From Diploscapter coronatus (Eukaryota > Nematoda > Chromadorea > Rhabditida > Rhabditidae), in assembly GCA_964036155.1 (NCBI GenBank), contig OZ038423.1, positions 79,437,249 through 79,501,248 of the forward strand: DNA of 64,000 nucleotides. The letters are read 5' to 3'. The position numbers and the translations under genes were made by a program. Of the stretch, positions 37,684 through 46,880 are shown in pieces. The notes under the pieces are model-generated. The model had not been told where the DNA came from and searched no databases. It saw only the letters and a list, made by a program, of their open reading frames with translations. Within the stretch, counting starts at the first letter, position 1. The number at the start of each line of letters is the position of its first letter.

Positions 37684-39357
37684 ATGTCGACAGAGAAGGG
37701 GGCTGGAGAGGAAGATGAGGAGCAGCTGAAGGAAGAGCAGGACAAAGCCATCAGGGAATGGACTGAAGTAAGTGAGTTGTAGCAGTACGTTTATCCAAGA
37801 GTGCATTGATGAATTGAGTACTGTAGATTGAATTGCGCATCGAGAGTGGGTCGATGACTCTGGCGAAGGACAGACACAAGGACGGAGAGGAAGCGAGTTG
37901 GCTATGCTCTGACGATGCGGACATCGACACGATTGCCTGTGACCTGTTCGGGGGAGAGGAGGAATATGCCAAATTCAAGGTTCTCTTCCTCACTGCATAC
38001 ACCAATAAGTCAATAAATCTCCCGATCATTCTTCAGACCTCGCTCTGCAAATCGTCTGAAGACTCCTACTCGAGTGCCTTCTCAATGGGACGTCTGTTGC
38101 ATCGGTGTGTGTGTCGGCCCCTGCCTCCTCCTTTGGAGTCGAGTCTTCGCAAGGAGAAGGCCACCATCGTTGCTCTCTGCCAATGTAATTCGCCGGCAAT
38201 TCGTAAATGTGGTGATGTGGTGGGGATGTGCGCGTGCGCTATAGTTAGGGGTAGGAGAGGGAAGGAAAGCAGGTAGGGTGAAATAGCGTGCGGAAAAGAT
38301 AGCTCACGACATTTACGAGTTGCCTAATTCCCCCCTGTTCTTATCAAATCTGTCAAATCATCCCCTCTCTCTCTCTGCAGTGCCATATTCGAATTCCAAC
38401 CCAACCCATTGGTCTCTGCTGTACGGCTTCTACCGCAACACAGCGGTGCACGCACTGGACTCGGCCGCTCTCGCGAATGAGTGTCCAAGGAAAGGCTCGC
38501 ACTGGAGCATTGTGGGATTCCAAGGTAAATGACGGTTTTGATGAACTGTGCTGAGGATCGAGAGGGATTCTGAATTCTGCTGCCTTTCAGGTTCGGATCC
38601 AGCAACAGACTTGCGAGCCTGCGGCATATTTGCCCTAGTTCAACTGCACTCATTGTCTGCCACTTTGGACGAGAAGATTTACAAGAACTGCGTCCAGATA
38701 TCAAGGAATGAGCCTAATGTAATAACAAACAGGGTGTGATTTGTAAAAGATGTAATGACGAAACGGAATAGAAATTGATACGACTTGGATTAGTAGCACG
38801 CACTCATGAGGGAAAGAGTATAAGGTAAGAGTAGGATAGGGTAGGGTGGGATCTGGTAGGACTTCTTTCCCACATTATTTCTTCTGGTGACTGCACGACT
38901 AAATGCTACCTTTCCAAGTTTCCATAAAGTTCTATCGTATTTCGCCATCGTGTCAAATACAGTTTGTCCAAACAGGGATTGTGGAAGAAAGAACATTTAG
39001 GATTTCCCTCTAGCTGTTGTCGGTGTGAATATAAGTTCGCTAATTCTGAAGCAGCTGACAGATGGCAGGTTTAATGAGTAAGTCCTATGGAATTCGAGAA
39101 ATGAAGGGGAATAATTAAGACTAGCGATGAGTAATCACGGATTTCTACGGATTGTGCAGGCAGTGTACCGAGGCGCGTTTGTCTATTTTTGCAAGGAATG
39201 GAACAAGAAGTCACTAACTGTGGTGAACTGTCAGTCCTTCTTGAGCGGTAAGCTGTCTTTCCTCTTCTTCCGATTGGATCATCACGCTCTTCTTCTTGCA
39301 GAGGTCGACACGCTCCTGAAACAAAAACCAAGTGCGTTCCTGAAAAATCCAACATAA
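37684..39357 (+). CDS. ELMO-domain-containing protein (ELMOD family)
   Basis: ELMOD proteins act as GTPase-activating proteins for Arf/Arl small GTPases (family knowledge). Exons: 37684-37767, 37827-37979, 38037-38184, 38381-38524, 38591-38718, 39001-39077, 39120-39247, 39302-39357; all phases agree and the protein is about 306 residues, the usual ELMOD size. The ELMO core is clear: HWSIVGFQGSDPATDLRACG (split by a phase-1 intron after GFQ), then FALVQLHSL, FPLAVVGVNISSLIL and FVYFCKEWN. The GFQG-DP-TD-R segment carries the conserved arginine of the GAP signature. The intron at 39078-39119 is only 42 nt. A possible polyadenylation signal AATAAA lies at 39388-39393. From memory, in C. elegans an ELMO-domain gene lies beside mlc-4 on chromosome III, the same neighbour as here. 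The start ATG follows an upstream in-frame open stretch, so a longer N-terminus is possible. Confidence 0.92.
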
Positions 39358-39387
39358 ATACCAGCTTGACGCGAAACAAGACTGCAG

Positions 39388-39393
39388 AATAAA
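39388..39393 (+). terminator. Polyadenylation signal AATAAA of the ELMO-domain gene
   Basis: Canonical hexamer 31 bases after the TAA stop, on the coding strand, with A-rich sequence following. Position and spacing fit the short 3' UTRs of nematodes. Confidence 0.6.
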
Positions 39394-39641
39394 AAGTGCA
39401 ATTCTCAAATACAAATCTGGATTTATTTATTCGTAGGTAAAAACATTGTCTGAAACTTCCGACAATAAAGCACAATTCATATTTGCAGTGAACGATCCTT
39501 TTCGGAATGATAAAAAGGATGAAAGAAAGATATAGGTAAATGATGAATGTTTGAATGAAAGATAATAAGGCAACATCAGCTAGGAAAGGGAATAAATATG
39601 CAGTACAGGAAGTGAGGGAAGAAAATGAAGAGGAAAAGCAG

Positions 39642-39762
39642 ACTTCTCAAAACGCGCGACCCGCAGAAAAATAGTGCACCTTCCCGAGAGAGATAAAGAA
39701 GGTATGATCTTGTCTCTCTCAATATGACACGCTATTATTTCTGTGAATAAAGCTTGGGAAGT
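39642..39762. repeat. Inverted-repeat element with ACTTCTCAAA ends (family B)
   Basis: 121 bp with ends ACTTCTCAAAA and the complement of CTTGGGAAGT. The core reads AAAGAAGGTATGATCTTGTC then TCTCAATATGACACGCTAT. Ends match the element at 21221-21335; the core matches the element at 41738-41849, whose ends differ. Confidence 0.7.
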
Positions 39763-40174
39763 CTGAGAGGAAGAAGATATGAACACTTTGTGAAGCACGG
39801 AAATCATGTTTTGCAGTGAAGATTTTGAATGAGTGAAAGAAGATGAAAAGTGCTATCACCACTCCCGTTTATATTTTCACCGGATAGCAAATCTGCTCCA
39901 AAATTAAAATCGAAATCAATAAACAGTGAATGGGCACTTGGCCTTTTTCCATTTCGCCCCACCCACGTGTGTTTCCTGTTACTATTTATTGCTTGTTTTC
40001 GATTTGAGCTTTGGAACAGATTCTCCAATATACCGTGAAAATAGAAACGGGAATTGGTAATAAGAATTGACAATAAAATACACATAAGTAAGTGTTGAAT
40101 TGAAGATTACTTTGGGGGATAAAAAGAAGTGAGTCAAACCGTCAATCGGCAATGCAGCCGAGTGGCTGCTCTGC

Positions 40175-41978
40175 TCACTGCTCGTCCTTGTCCTTAGTGC
40201 CGTGTTTGAGCATTCGCGTGAACTCGACGTAGTCGAATTGACCGCTCTTGATGGGCGCGTCGCGGAATAGCTCATCCACCTGCAAAACATATTCAACTTG
40301 CTCAATAGAACTGTAAATTCGTAGGCACGCACGTGTCTAAACATTTACAGCTCCAGCTCCAGTGACAACTTATAAAACTTGACATGACAACCGTGATATG
40401 TTTTCTACATGACGGCACGATTTGCAATATAAACGGGAATATCCCCTTCTTCGAGTTCCTTGAAAGTTGTGCAATCGTATGGAACAAAATATCGTGCTGT
40501 GAAATATTTATAAGTTGCCATTCATTTGCATAATATATCGTTGGACTGCTACTAAACGAACGTATGAAGGCATGAACGATATGATATTCTATAGAAAGAA
40601 ATGGTGTGACTTGAACGACATAATGCCGTCCGTGCAGTCATATCGCTGTATTCCATGTAATTTAATCTGTGTTATTGTCATTATTCATTAGTTATTTCAT
40701 TGTCATTGTCATTGTCATTGTCAGCCTGCATTTTGCATTCTCACCTGTTCGTGAGTGTATCGATCACCCATGGAAACGAGCAGCTCCCTGAGTCGTTCCT
40801 CGTTCAGTTTGCCCGAATTGTCTTCGTCGAAGCACTGGAACGCGTTGCGAATCACCTCTTCGGGGTCCGTTCCTAAACTAATTCATTCGATTCAGACTTG
40901 GGAAATTTCGAATCGCAAGAAACGAGATAATGCGTCTTAGGAGAGACAGAAAGAAGAAATGCTTTTTTTTTCTCGATAAGACACACTATCTTGTTCACGC
41001 GGAGACGCCCGTGAATTTGGAAATTTACAAGTCTAAAAGAATTGAAAATTGTACTGCTAACCTGTCAACTTCTCTCCGAAGAGTGTAAGGAACATGGTGA
41101 AATTGATGGGACCGGGCGCCTCGTTGATCATCGCCTCGAGGAACTGCTCGTTCACTTCCTTGCCTCAAAACACAAATTCAGGGGGTGCGAAAATTTAGTT
41201 TTGAATTTCTTCGTATCTACGTCTGATTATGAAACGAATTCGAATGAACTGACCGAGCGAGGCGAACATGTCCTGCAGATCTGCCGAGTCGATGAAGCCG
41301 TCCCGATTCTGGTCGATCATGTTGAACGCCTCCTGCAGAATTACGGGTTGTTGCAATATTCAAATATTTTTTCTTTTTTTTTTTACTTTTCCCTGTGCTA
41401 TTCTATATTCTAAGAAGTGTGGATGAATAATACAATTAGCCAGAATGTGATTTTTTTGGGTGTCGGACGTTCTGTAAAAAAAAAAGAGCGGCGCTAACAA
41501 AATTGTACGTGTTACAAAACGCCTCCTCGTTTCCATTCTTTGGACTCACAATAGTTACCACCTTCTTTTCTGAGAAATAATATTGAGAAGAGAAAAAAGA
41601 CGGTGGTAACTACAAGGGGTCCATTCTTTGTTACAGAACTTGGCACCCGTTTTACAGAATGCCCGACGACGCCCATTCATTTTCTTCGAGTTACTTTTTG
41701 TCAGAAGTTTCCTATCCCGATTTGGAAAATGTTCGAACCGCGGTCAATCGCATGAAAGGGACAGCATATCTTATTGATAGACGGAAAGAAGATATGATCT
41801 TTTCGTCTCTCGATTAGGCACGCTATCTCGTTTCATGCGGCTAACCGCGTGATTCAAAATCTCCCAAGTCTGTTCCCACCTTGAATTCCTGGATCTGTGC
41901 CTGGTCGAACATGGCGAACACATTGGATGTGGCTCGTTGGGGCCGCTGACGGCGATTCACAGTCTTGCGCGAGGCCAT
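40175..41978 (-). CDS. mlc-4: Non-muscle myosin II regulatory light chain
   Basis: EF-hand light chain that binds the myosin II neck and activates contractility when its N-terminal Ser/Thr is phosphorylated; needed for cytokinesis and morphogenesis. Exons in coding order: 41978-41880, 41332-41254, 41163-41062, 40872-40745, 40279-40175; 170 residues, full length. It starts [20 protein letters not shown], so the RxxS phosphorylation motif (QRATSNVF) is intact. EF-hand 1 is complete ([13 protein letters not shown]); the second calcium-like loop [11 protein letters not shown] also appears. It ends KDKDEQ. It is nearly identical to C. elegans MLC-4 as remembered. Exon 41163-41062 uses an unusual acceptor, TTTTGAG. 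A 3' splice site TTTGCAG about 42 nt before the ATG indicates a 5' UTR intron or trans-splice site. Promoter shared in the region 41979-43260 with the divergent F-box gene. Confidence 0.97.
40965..41020. repeat. Partial copy of the 41738 hairpin (half element)
   Basis: The segment TCTCGATAAGACACACTATC followed by TTGTTCACGCGGAGACGCC resembles the right half of the element at 41738-41849 (TCTCGATTAGGCACGCTATC then TCGTTTCATGCGG). Only one arm is present. It lies in the mlc-4 intron between exons 41163-41062 and 40872-40745. Confidence 0.5.
41458..41674. repeat. 217-bp inverted-repeat element in mlc-4 intron 1
   Basis: Ends GGGTGTCGGACGTTCTGTAA and the complement of TTACAGAATGCCCGACGACG pair with few mismatches. 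A nested palindrome AGTTACCACC...GGTGGTAACT sits inside. No open frame. It looks like a MITE; no second full copy was seen. Confidence 0.7.
41738..41849. repeat. Inverted-repeat element with CCGCGGT ends and family-B core
   Basis: 112 bp in mlc-4 intron 1. The left arm CCGCGGTCAATCGCATGAAA pairs with the right arm TTTCATGCGGCTAACCGCG. The core AAAGAAGATATGATCTTTTC then TCTCGATTAGGCACGCTAT is close to the core of 39642-39762, whose arms are different. Confidence 0.7.
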
Positions 41979-43037
41979 TTCTGCTGCTGCTGCTGTTGCT
42001 TTTGGCTGTCTGACGTAGGCCTGCAAATCGAATATTAGGCAGAAATGGAGTGAACGACGCTATCGCAAGGACAAACGAGACGATTACATCGAGGGATCGA
42101 GTGAGATATTCGAACGGGGGAAATCGATAATTTATCAGACGAAGCGAAGAATTTTGGAAGAAACATTTCGAGAAAAATTTATAAATCATGAAAGGCTAAA
42201 GCTACTTCGAATTCTATTGGAAATGGGGGATGATTCATCTGCTGGCTGCTGAGCGGAAACAATAAGGAGGAAGAGGAATGTTGAAGGGAAACGCAGGAAA
42301 AGGGAAGTGAAAATAAATCGATAAAACGGTGAAGCTGAATATATCGATCGAGTGAAAGGGAGTGCATCCGAATGCATCCGGAAAGTGAGTGAAGTCGAAA
42401 AAGATGACCGGCCGGTATTTGCGTGGAGTGAATGTGTGTCTGTGTCTGTATGACATGGACAAGAGAGGAGAGAGAGGGAGGTGATGCGTCACGATTAGAA
42501 GAGGGGAAAAGATAGAGAAAGGAGAGAAGAAAGGGGATTGGAATGGAATCGATTGAGAGGGAGGGAGAGAAAGGGACGAAGAAGACAAACAACAGTGCGA
42601 GTCCGACAAGCCGGAGGGGGAGAAGTCCTTGAAAGGGAAGGTTGACTGTCTGACTGCGTGGATGGAGGAAAGGGGAAGAAAGACAAAGAGACAGTGAAAC
42701 AGAAATAGCCCGCCAAAGACAGAGCAATTCAAAATGAACAGAGAAATTGCGAAATCTCGCGAATGCAGAAGCCGAGAAGTCAATCGCTCAGACGGGATTT
42801 ATCAAATCCACCCAAAAGCCGAAATTCGACGACACGGCAATATGCGATTGATGTCCAAAAATACAGTGCCCAGTGCAGAAAAATGAAGAATAAAAAATTT
42901 TTTCTTTCACTAACAATATTTCGCTTCGCATTGATAGTGGGCGGGGTTTCGCTCATTCAATTTTAAGAGCAACTGTTCAGGAAACTGCCCCATCGCTAAC
43001 TATTCGCAATGGTTCATTTTTCTTCGATGTTCGCTAT

Positions 43038-43210
43038 GGGCCCGTTCATACTTTAGTTGCAATGCAACTTGCAATTTGCAACTCGCTTGAAATAGCATGG
43101 GAAGTGAAGAGAGCGCGATTGCACCATTTTTGTGCTCTCCTGATTTCTCATGTTATTTCAAGCGAGTTGCAAATTGCAAGTTGCATTGCAACTAAAGTAT
43201 GAACGGGCCC
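43038..43210. mobile_element. MITE-like palindromic element, GGGCCCGTTCA ends
   Basis: 173 bp, nearly perfect palindrome over about 60 bp per arm: the left end GGGCCCGTTCATACTTTAG equals the reverse complement of the right end. Arms continue through TTGCAATGCAACTTGCAATT. Flanked by TAT on both sides (43035-43037 and 43211-43213). It sits 36 bp before the trans-splice acceptor of the F-box gene. Closely related to 7903-8052 (shared GCAACTCGCTTGAAATAGCA segment). PIF/Harbinger-type by ends and 3-bp flanks (inference). Confidence 0.85.
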
Positions 43211-43246
43211 TATGAAGAGCTCGTGTTTGCTGATGAATTAGTGTTC

Positions 43247-43253
43247 TTTTCAG
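43247..43253 (+). promoter_or_regulatory. Probable spliced-leader acceptor TTTTCAG of the F-box gene
   Basis: A strong nematode 3' splice site seven bases before the ATG at 43261, with no upstream coding exon recognised. A MITE occupies the sequence just upstream, leaving no room for a nearby 5' exon. This pattern is typical of SL trans-splicing. Confidence 0.6.
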
Positions 43254-43260
43254 TGAATCA

Positions 43261-46126
43261 ATGATTCTGGACGGGCTGCCCTTGGAGCTGATGAGGGAAG
43301 TGTTGTTGGACTTGCCCACAAGCGATATCATCCAGACTGTCAAGTGCACTCGCCGACTCTACCACTTCGCTAAGGCCGATAAGGCTCTCGGTCGTCGTCT
43401 GCAGAATCTCGTTTTCAGGTTGTGTCCGCGCCTCGGCAGATACAGATCCTGTAAGAATTGTCAGAAGCCGGTAAGAATTTAACAATTTCAAATTCATCAT
43501 TGTAACATTTGGGTTTGTGAAGAATTTTTTTCCTATATTTAGGGATAAATTATCGTTTATTTGCACATTTTTTTTCGAATTCGAAACATGACAAACGTAA
43601 TTGTCTGATAGCGGATTACTGTAATTACACACTAGTTCTTCTACTTTTTCACTGAATATAACAAAAAATCATCGTGTGTCTAACACACATAAGTGTATTT
43701 ACGATTTTGCAACATTTGAATGTTTTTTAATTGCGAATTTTATGCTCATTCGTTTGTAGGTGCTGCGTGTCGATTTGATTGCAACGTCTTGTCAGGCAAA
43801 TGATCCGGCTCAATGGCACATTAGCAATTTCGTCTTCCCGTTTGAAGGCAGATGCAAATGCGGCTATGATCGGATGAAAGAAATCGAGCCCGATCTTCTA
43901 AACCAACCGTCATCCCTCTATGACAATTATCTTCTGAAGGGCTTCGAAAATGGAAGTGAGTTTTCATCATTATTATTTTTAAACAATGAAGTTACCTTTA
44001 GGAGAACTACCTCCTTTATTGCCTTAATCTTTTTTGCTTTATTAAAAATAGTAAACTAAAAGGAATCTTTAAAGCAGCTAATTTCGTTAAAAATAATGCA
44101 CTTGCCAGTTATAACCATGAAATCGCTTCCTTTGAATTTTACTGTTTAATTCAGCCGATTTCGTCATCAACAGTGGCTCACTGGATGAGGCCATCATCAA
44201 CTGCGGCAAGCTCATTAACATTCTCATGAAGTTCTGCGTTGTTTACAAGTTCGAACTGGTCAGTTCCTTTTGTTCACAAAATTTTCTAATTTTTATGGCT
44301 TGGATAAGAACTTGGAGCATAATCTTCAGTTTTTTTCATAAAAACTACTTCATCATGATGAAAGTTTTTTCATATTTGTAAAAACTTTCAATGGAAGCGA
44401 TTAATTGAAAAGTAATGCAGAAGAAGTAGGTCTATTTTCACTCACATCTTCCAAGAATAATAAATTTCCGAAAAAAATCGATAATTACCTCATTCTCAAA
44501 ATTAAGTATCGTGTGATAATTCTATCATGCTTAAAAGATGTTGAAAACTATATTTCATTCATGAATTTCAGGAACTCTACGATAGTGATTATCGTTTGTG
44601 GGGCAAAATGAATGCGTTCTTCAACGCCAACCCCCCAGACCTGCGCATTCAACCCCGCGTTTTCACCAATCCGAGGATCAATCTGGACGATTTCTCGACG
44701 GGCAGCATCTTCTCGAACGGTAAATCTCTCGATTTTTAGAAAATAATTTTTCCTCTTGCCCTTCTAGAACTTGCTGAAAAATTTCGTAGTCAAAACTTTA
44801 ATATTGAAAAATAACTTGAATTAGAAAAAAAAATTGTCGACATTATTTGGGAATGCACTTTTATTATTTAGCCTTCTCCAATTTAGTGAAATTAATTGAA
44901 TTCAGGGCTCGCTGAAATCAAGATCTACGGCCCCGCCGAACCAGGTCTCGTGGACGTTTATCATGAGGTGTTTAGGAGGGTTAGTAAATTTATTCTATTC
45001 TTTCGGCATTTTTTATCGAGAAATTCATACTTCGGAATTTTATTTTTATTTATGAAAAACGAAAATTTCCTTATTTCAGACTCCTAAAGTCTCCTTTTCC
45101 GGAATAGATCTCCCGTACACCTACGAGGATCTGGTCGGGTTATTCAAGGACACTAAAAGACTGAGTCTTCGTTCTGCAACCCACATAACCAAACAGCAAC
45201 TCGGCCAGTTCGTTCAGGTGAGGAATGATTTTTAATAGAGGATTCAAAAAATTCGATTCAATTGCCAATTTTTTCCTTCCAGCATTTTTACGAAGTCAAG
45301 CACGATGAAGAATGCATTTTCGAAATCATGATTGGCGAGGACTTCCTGATCAACGACTTACTGACGTTCGTTCCGAAGGAGGCCTGCAGACTTCATCAGA
45401 AGGTATTTTCACGCGAATTTTGAAACAAGTTTGAGGGTCGTTATATTTATCACCCGATCTTTTCTATTTCCTCTAATTTTAATTGCCAGGAAAAAGTACA
45501 TCGATCAAGTTGCGCTTGCAATCAAGCAGTTAAAATAACGCAGTTTAAAGAAATCTGAAAAGGTTAATCTTATAGTTTTATGTTTGATTTTGCAAATCGA
45601 CTTACCGTAAAGTCTAAAATAGAAGTCCGCAGGCTTCTATTTTTCGATCCCAAATTTTCTAAAAAATTCCAATTTTCAAACCGCCATAACTCTTGATCTA
45701 ATAATCGTAATCACTTAAAATTATAACTAAATACGTTATAAATATTCAAAAGAACACTAAAACACTTTCTAAGATGATTTTAGCTGAGTAATGGGTAGTT
45801 ATGACATTTTGGGAAGTGGGCTTCTAATTTACGGTAATTACTGTTTTCAGAGAAGCGGAATTGTGGGTCCTGAACCGGAAAAAATGATTTGGGCCGAGAT
45901 GACGGACAAATTCGGTGGAACATGGGCCCTGATGGAACTGGGCGTGCACGATGACTGGGAAAAGGATAAAAACATCTTGTACATCTGCAGTATGAAATAC
46001 TTCACCGAGCACAATCTGATCGAACTTTCCGATCAATCTGATTCCGACCAATCTGATTCTGACCAATCTAATTCTGATCAATCTTATTCCTACGAATCTT
46101 ATTCCGATCAATCTGATTTCGACTAA
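43261..46126 (+). CDS. F-box domain protein, probable SCF ubiquitin-ligase substrate adaptor
   Basis: F-box proteins link substrates to Skp1-Cul1 ubiquitin ligases. Exons: 43261-43470, 43760-43955, 44155-44258, 44572-44719, 44906-44979, 45080-45217, 45283-45402, 45851-46126; phases agree, about 421 residues. The F-box is at residues 4-45 (LPLELMREVLLDLPTSDI then CTRRLYHFAK). Next come a CxxC pair (SCKNCQKP) and further cysteines (RCKCGYD), which could bind zinc. The middle (FVINSGSLDEAIINCGKL through LSLRSATHITKQQLGQFV) looks like the divergent C-terminal region of nematode F-box families. The protein ends with a Ser/Asp/Gln/Tyr repeat, units of about six residues (SDQSDSDQSDSDQSNSDQ and onward). 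Intron 7 carries an inverted repeat (45603-45840). The substrate is unknown. Confidence 0.85.
45603..45840. repeat. Inverted repeat with TTACCGTAAA ends in F-box intron 7
   Basis: The left arm TTACCGTAAAGTCTAAAATA and the right arm ending CTTCTAATTTACGGTAA are complementary with gaps. The centre is AT-rich. TTACGGTAA-type ends are common in nematode dispersed hairpins (general knowledge). It fills much of the 448-bp intron. Confidence 0.55.
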
Positions 46127-46451
46127 TTGTGAGCTAATCTTGGCAACAATTTTCTATTTCATTTTCTTGAAAGAGGTGGCTTTTTACTTGATTATTTTTG
46201 ATAGAATCTCGTCATTTTTAGATTCCCATTTATTGATTTTTGATCGTTTATGAAAGTGGGTTCCATTTATCTAATCACTTGAATCTTAACTATATGTGAT
46301 TTTTGATAGTCAATAATTATTCAAGTTGACTTGGTTTTATTCATTTCTTGTTTGTTGAAATTTTGAGTCGTTTCAAAAGGCTTGCTCTATCTTTGTTGAT
46401 TTTTCATTTTTTTCAAATTTTTGAAAAAAAACTCAAAATTCGCTTTCCGCT
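46127..46451 (+). other. 3' flank of the F-box gene
   Basis: AT-rich stretch after the TAA stop; holds the F-box gene's 3' UTR. No coding sequence seen. Confidence 0.5.
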
Positions 46452-46880
46452 TTTCTTCGTCCTGACCGATGATCGCCTCGGTGATTTCCTTGTAGAAGAC
46501 TTGTTGTTCCTGAAAATATATATTTTAATTATTTAGATCGAGTACTTTTCGCTCAAATTATGTCTTTCTAAAAATTTGGGAAGAAAGGATTCGTTTCAGT
46601 TTTGGGAGATAAGTACTCTTTTTTTAGGAAAAGCAACCTACCAAAGTAAGCTGATGCATGGCAATAGTCTGCGGGTCGGGTTGTTGTGGGATCAGGTTCA
46701 ATCGGTTTTCCTCCTGAAATTAAGGAAAAAATCATGAAAAATACACTAAAACACAACAAACTGGTCCCTTGTAGTTTTCATATTTTTGACTTACCTCCAA
46801 ACTCTGCAAGTGTAGAGCGTGGCGACTTCTGAAAACATCGAATTTTTCAAAATTTAAGAATAGCTTTAACTTTTAGTTTA
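46452..46880 (-). pseudogene. Detached TAF6 gene fragment (partial exon 9, exons 8 and 7)
   Basis: Nearly identical, introns included, to 51209-51625 of the TAF6 paralog at 49272-52848, and in the same orientation. It contains the first part of exon 9 (46509 to about 46455), all of exon 8 (46713-46642, 72 nt) and all of exon 7 (46828-46795, 34 nt), with splice sites intact. The exon differences I see are two synonymous changes (GAT to GAC, CGT to CGC), while the introns show several substitutions and indels. Both sides break into unrelated sequence, so no full product can be made. It lies 2.4 kb downstream of the source gene's stop codon. Either a recent partial duplication or what is left of a third full copy. 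Confidence 0.9.

Larger units (their letters stand above)
39358..40174. other. Convergent 3' region between the ELMO-domain gene and mlc-4
   Basis: Holds the 3' UTRs of two genes facing each other, and a family-B inverted repeat at 39642-39762. No coding sequence seen. Confidence 0.6.
41979..43260. promoter_or_regulatory. Divergent upstream region of mlc-4 and the F-box gene
   Basis: 1.3 kb between two divergent starts. It includes the mlc-4 5' UTR segment with its acceptor near 42022-42028, a long GA-rich tract (about 42240-42720), a 173-bp MITE at 43038-43210 and the spliced-leader-type acceptor of the F-box gene at 43247-43253. Long minus-strand open frames across the GA tract are compositional artefacts. 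Confidence 0.5.

Noticed and set aside
38827..38862. TAGGATAGGGTAGGGTGGG stretch resembling a telomeric repeat
   Set aside because: Nematode telomeres are normally TTAGGC; this is short, irregular and inside an intron of the ELMO-domain gene.
42179..42783. Overlapping 182-codon minus-strand ORFs
   Set aside because: They run through a GA-rich tract in two frames at once, with low-complexity Ser/Phe/Leu composition, no domains and no splice support.
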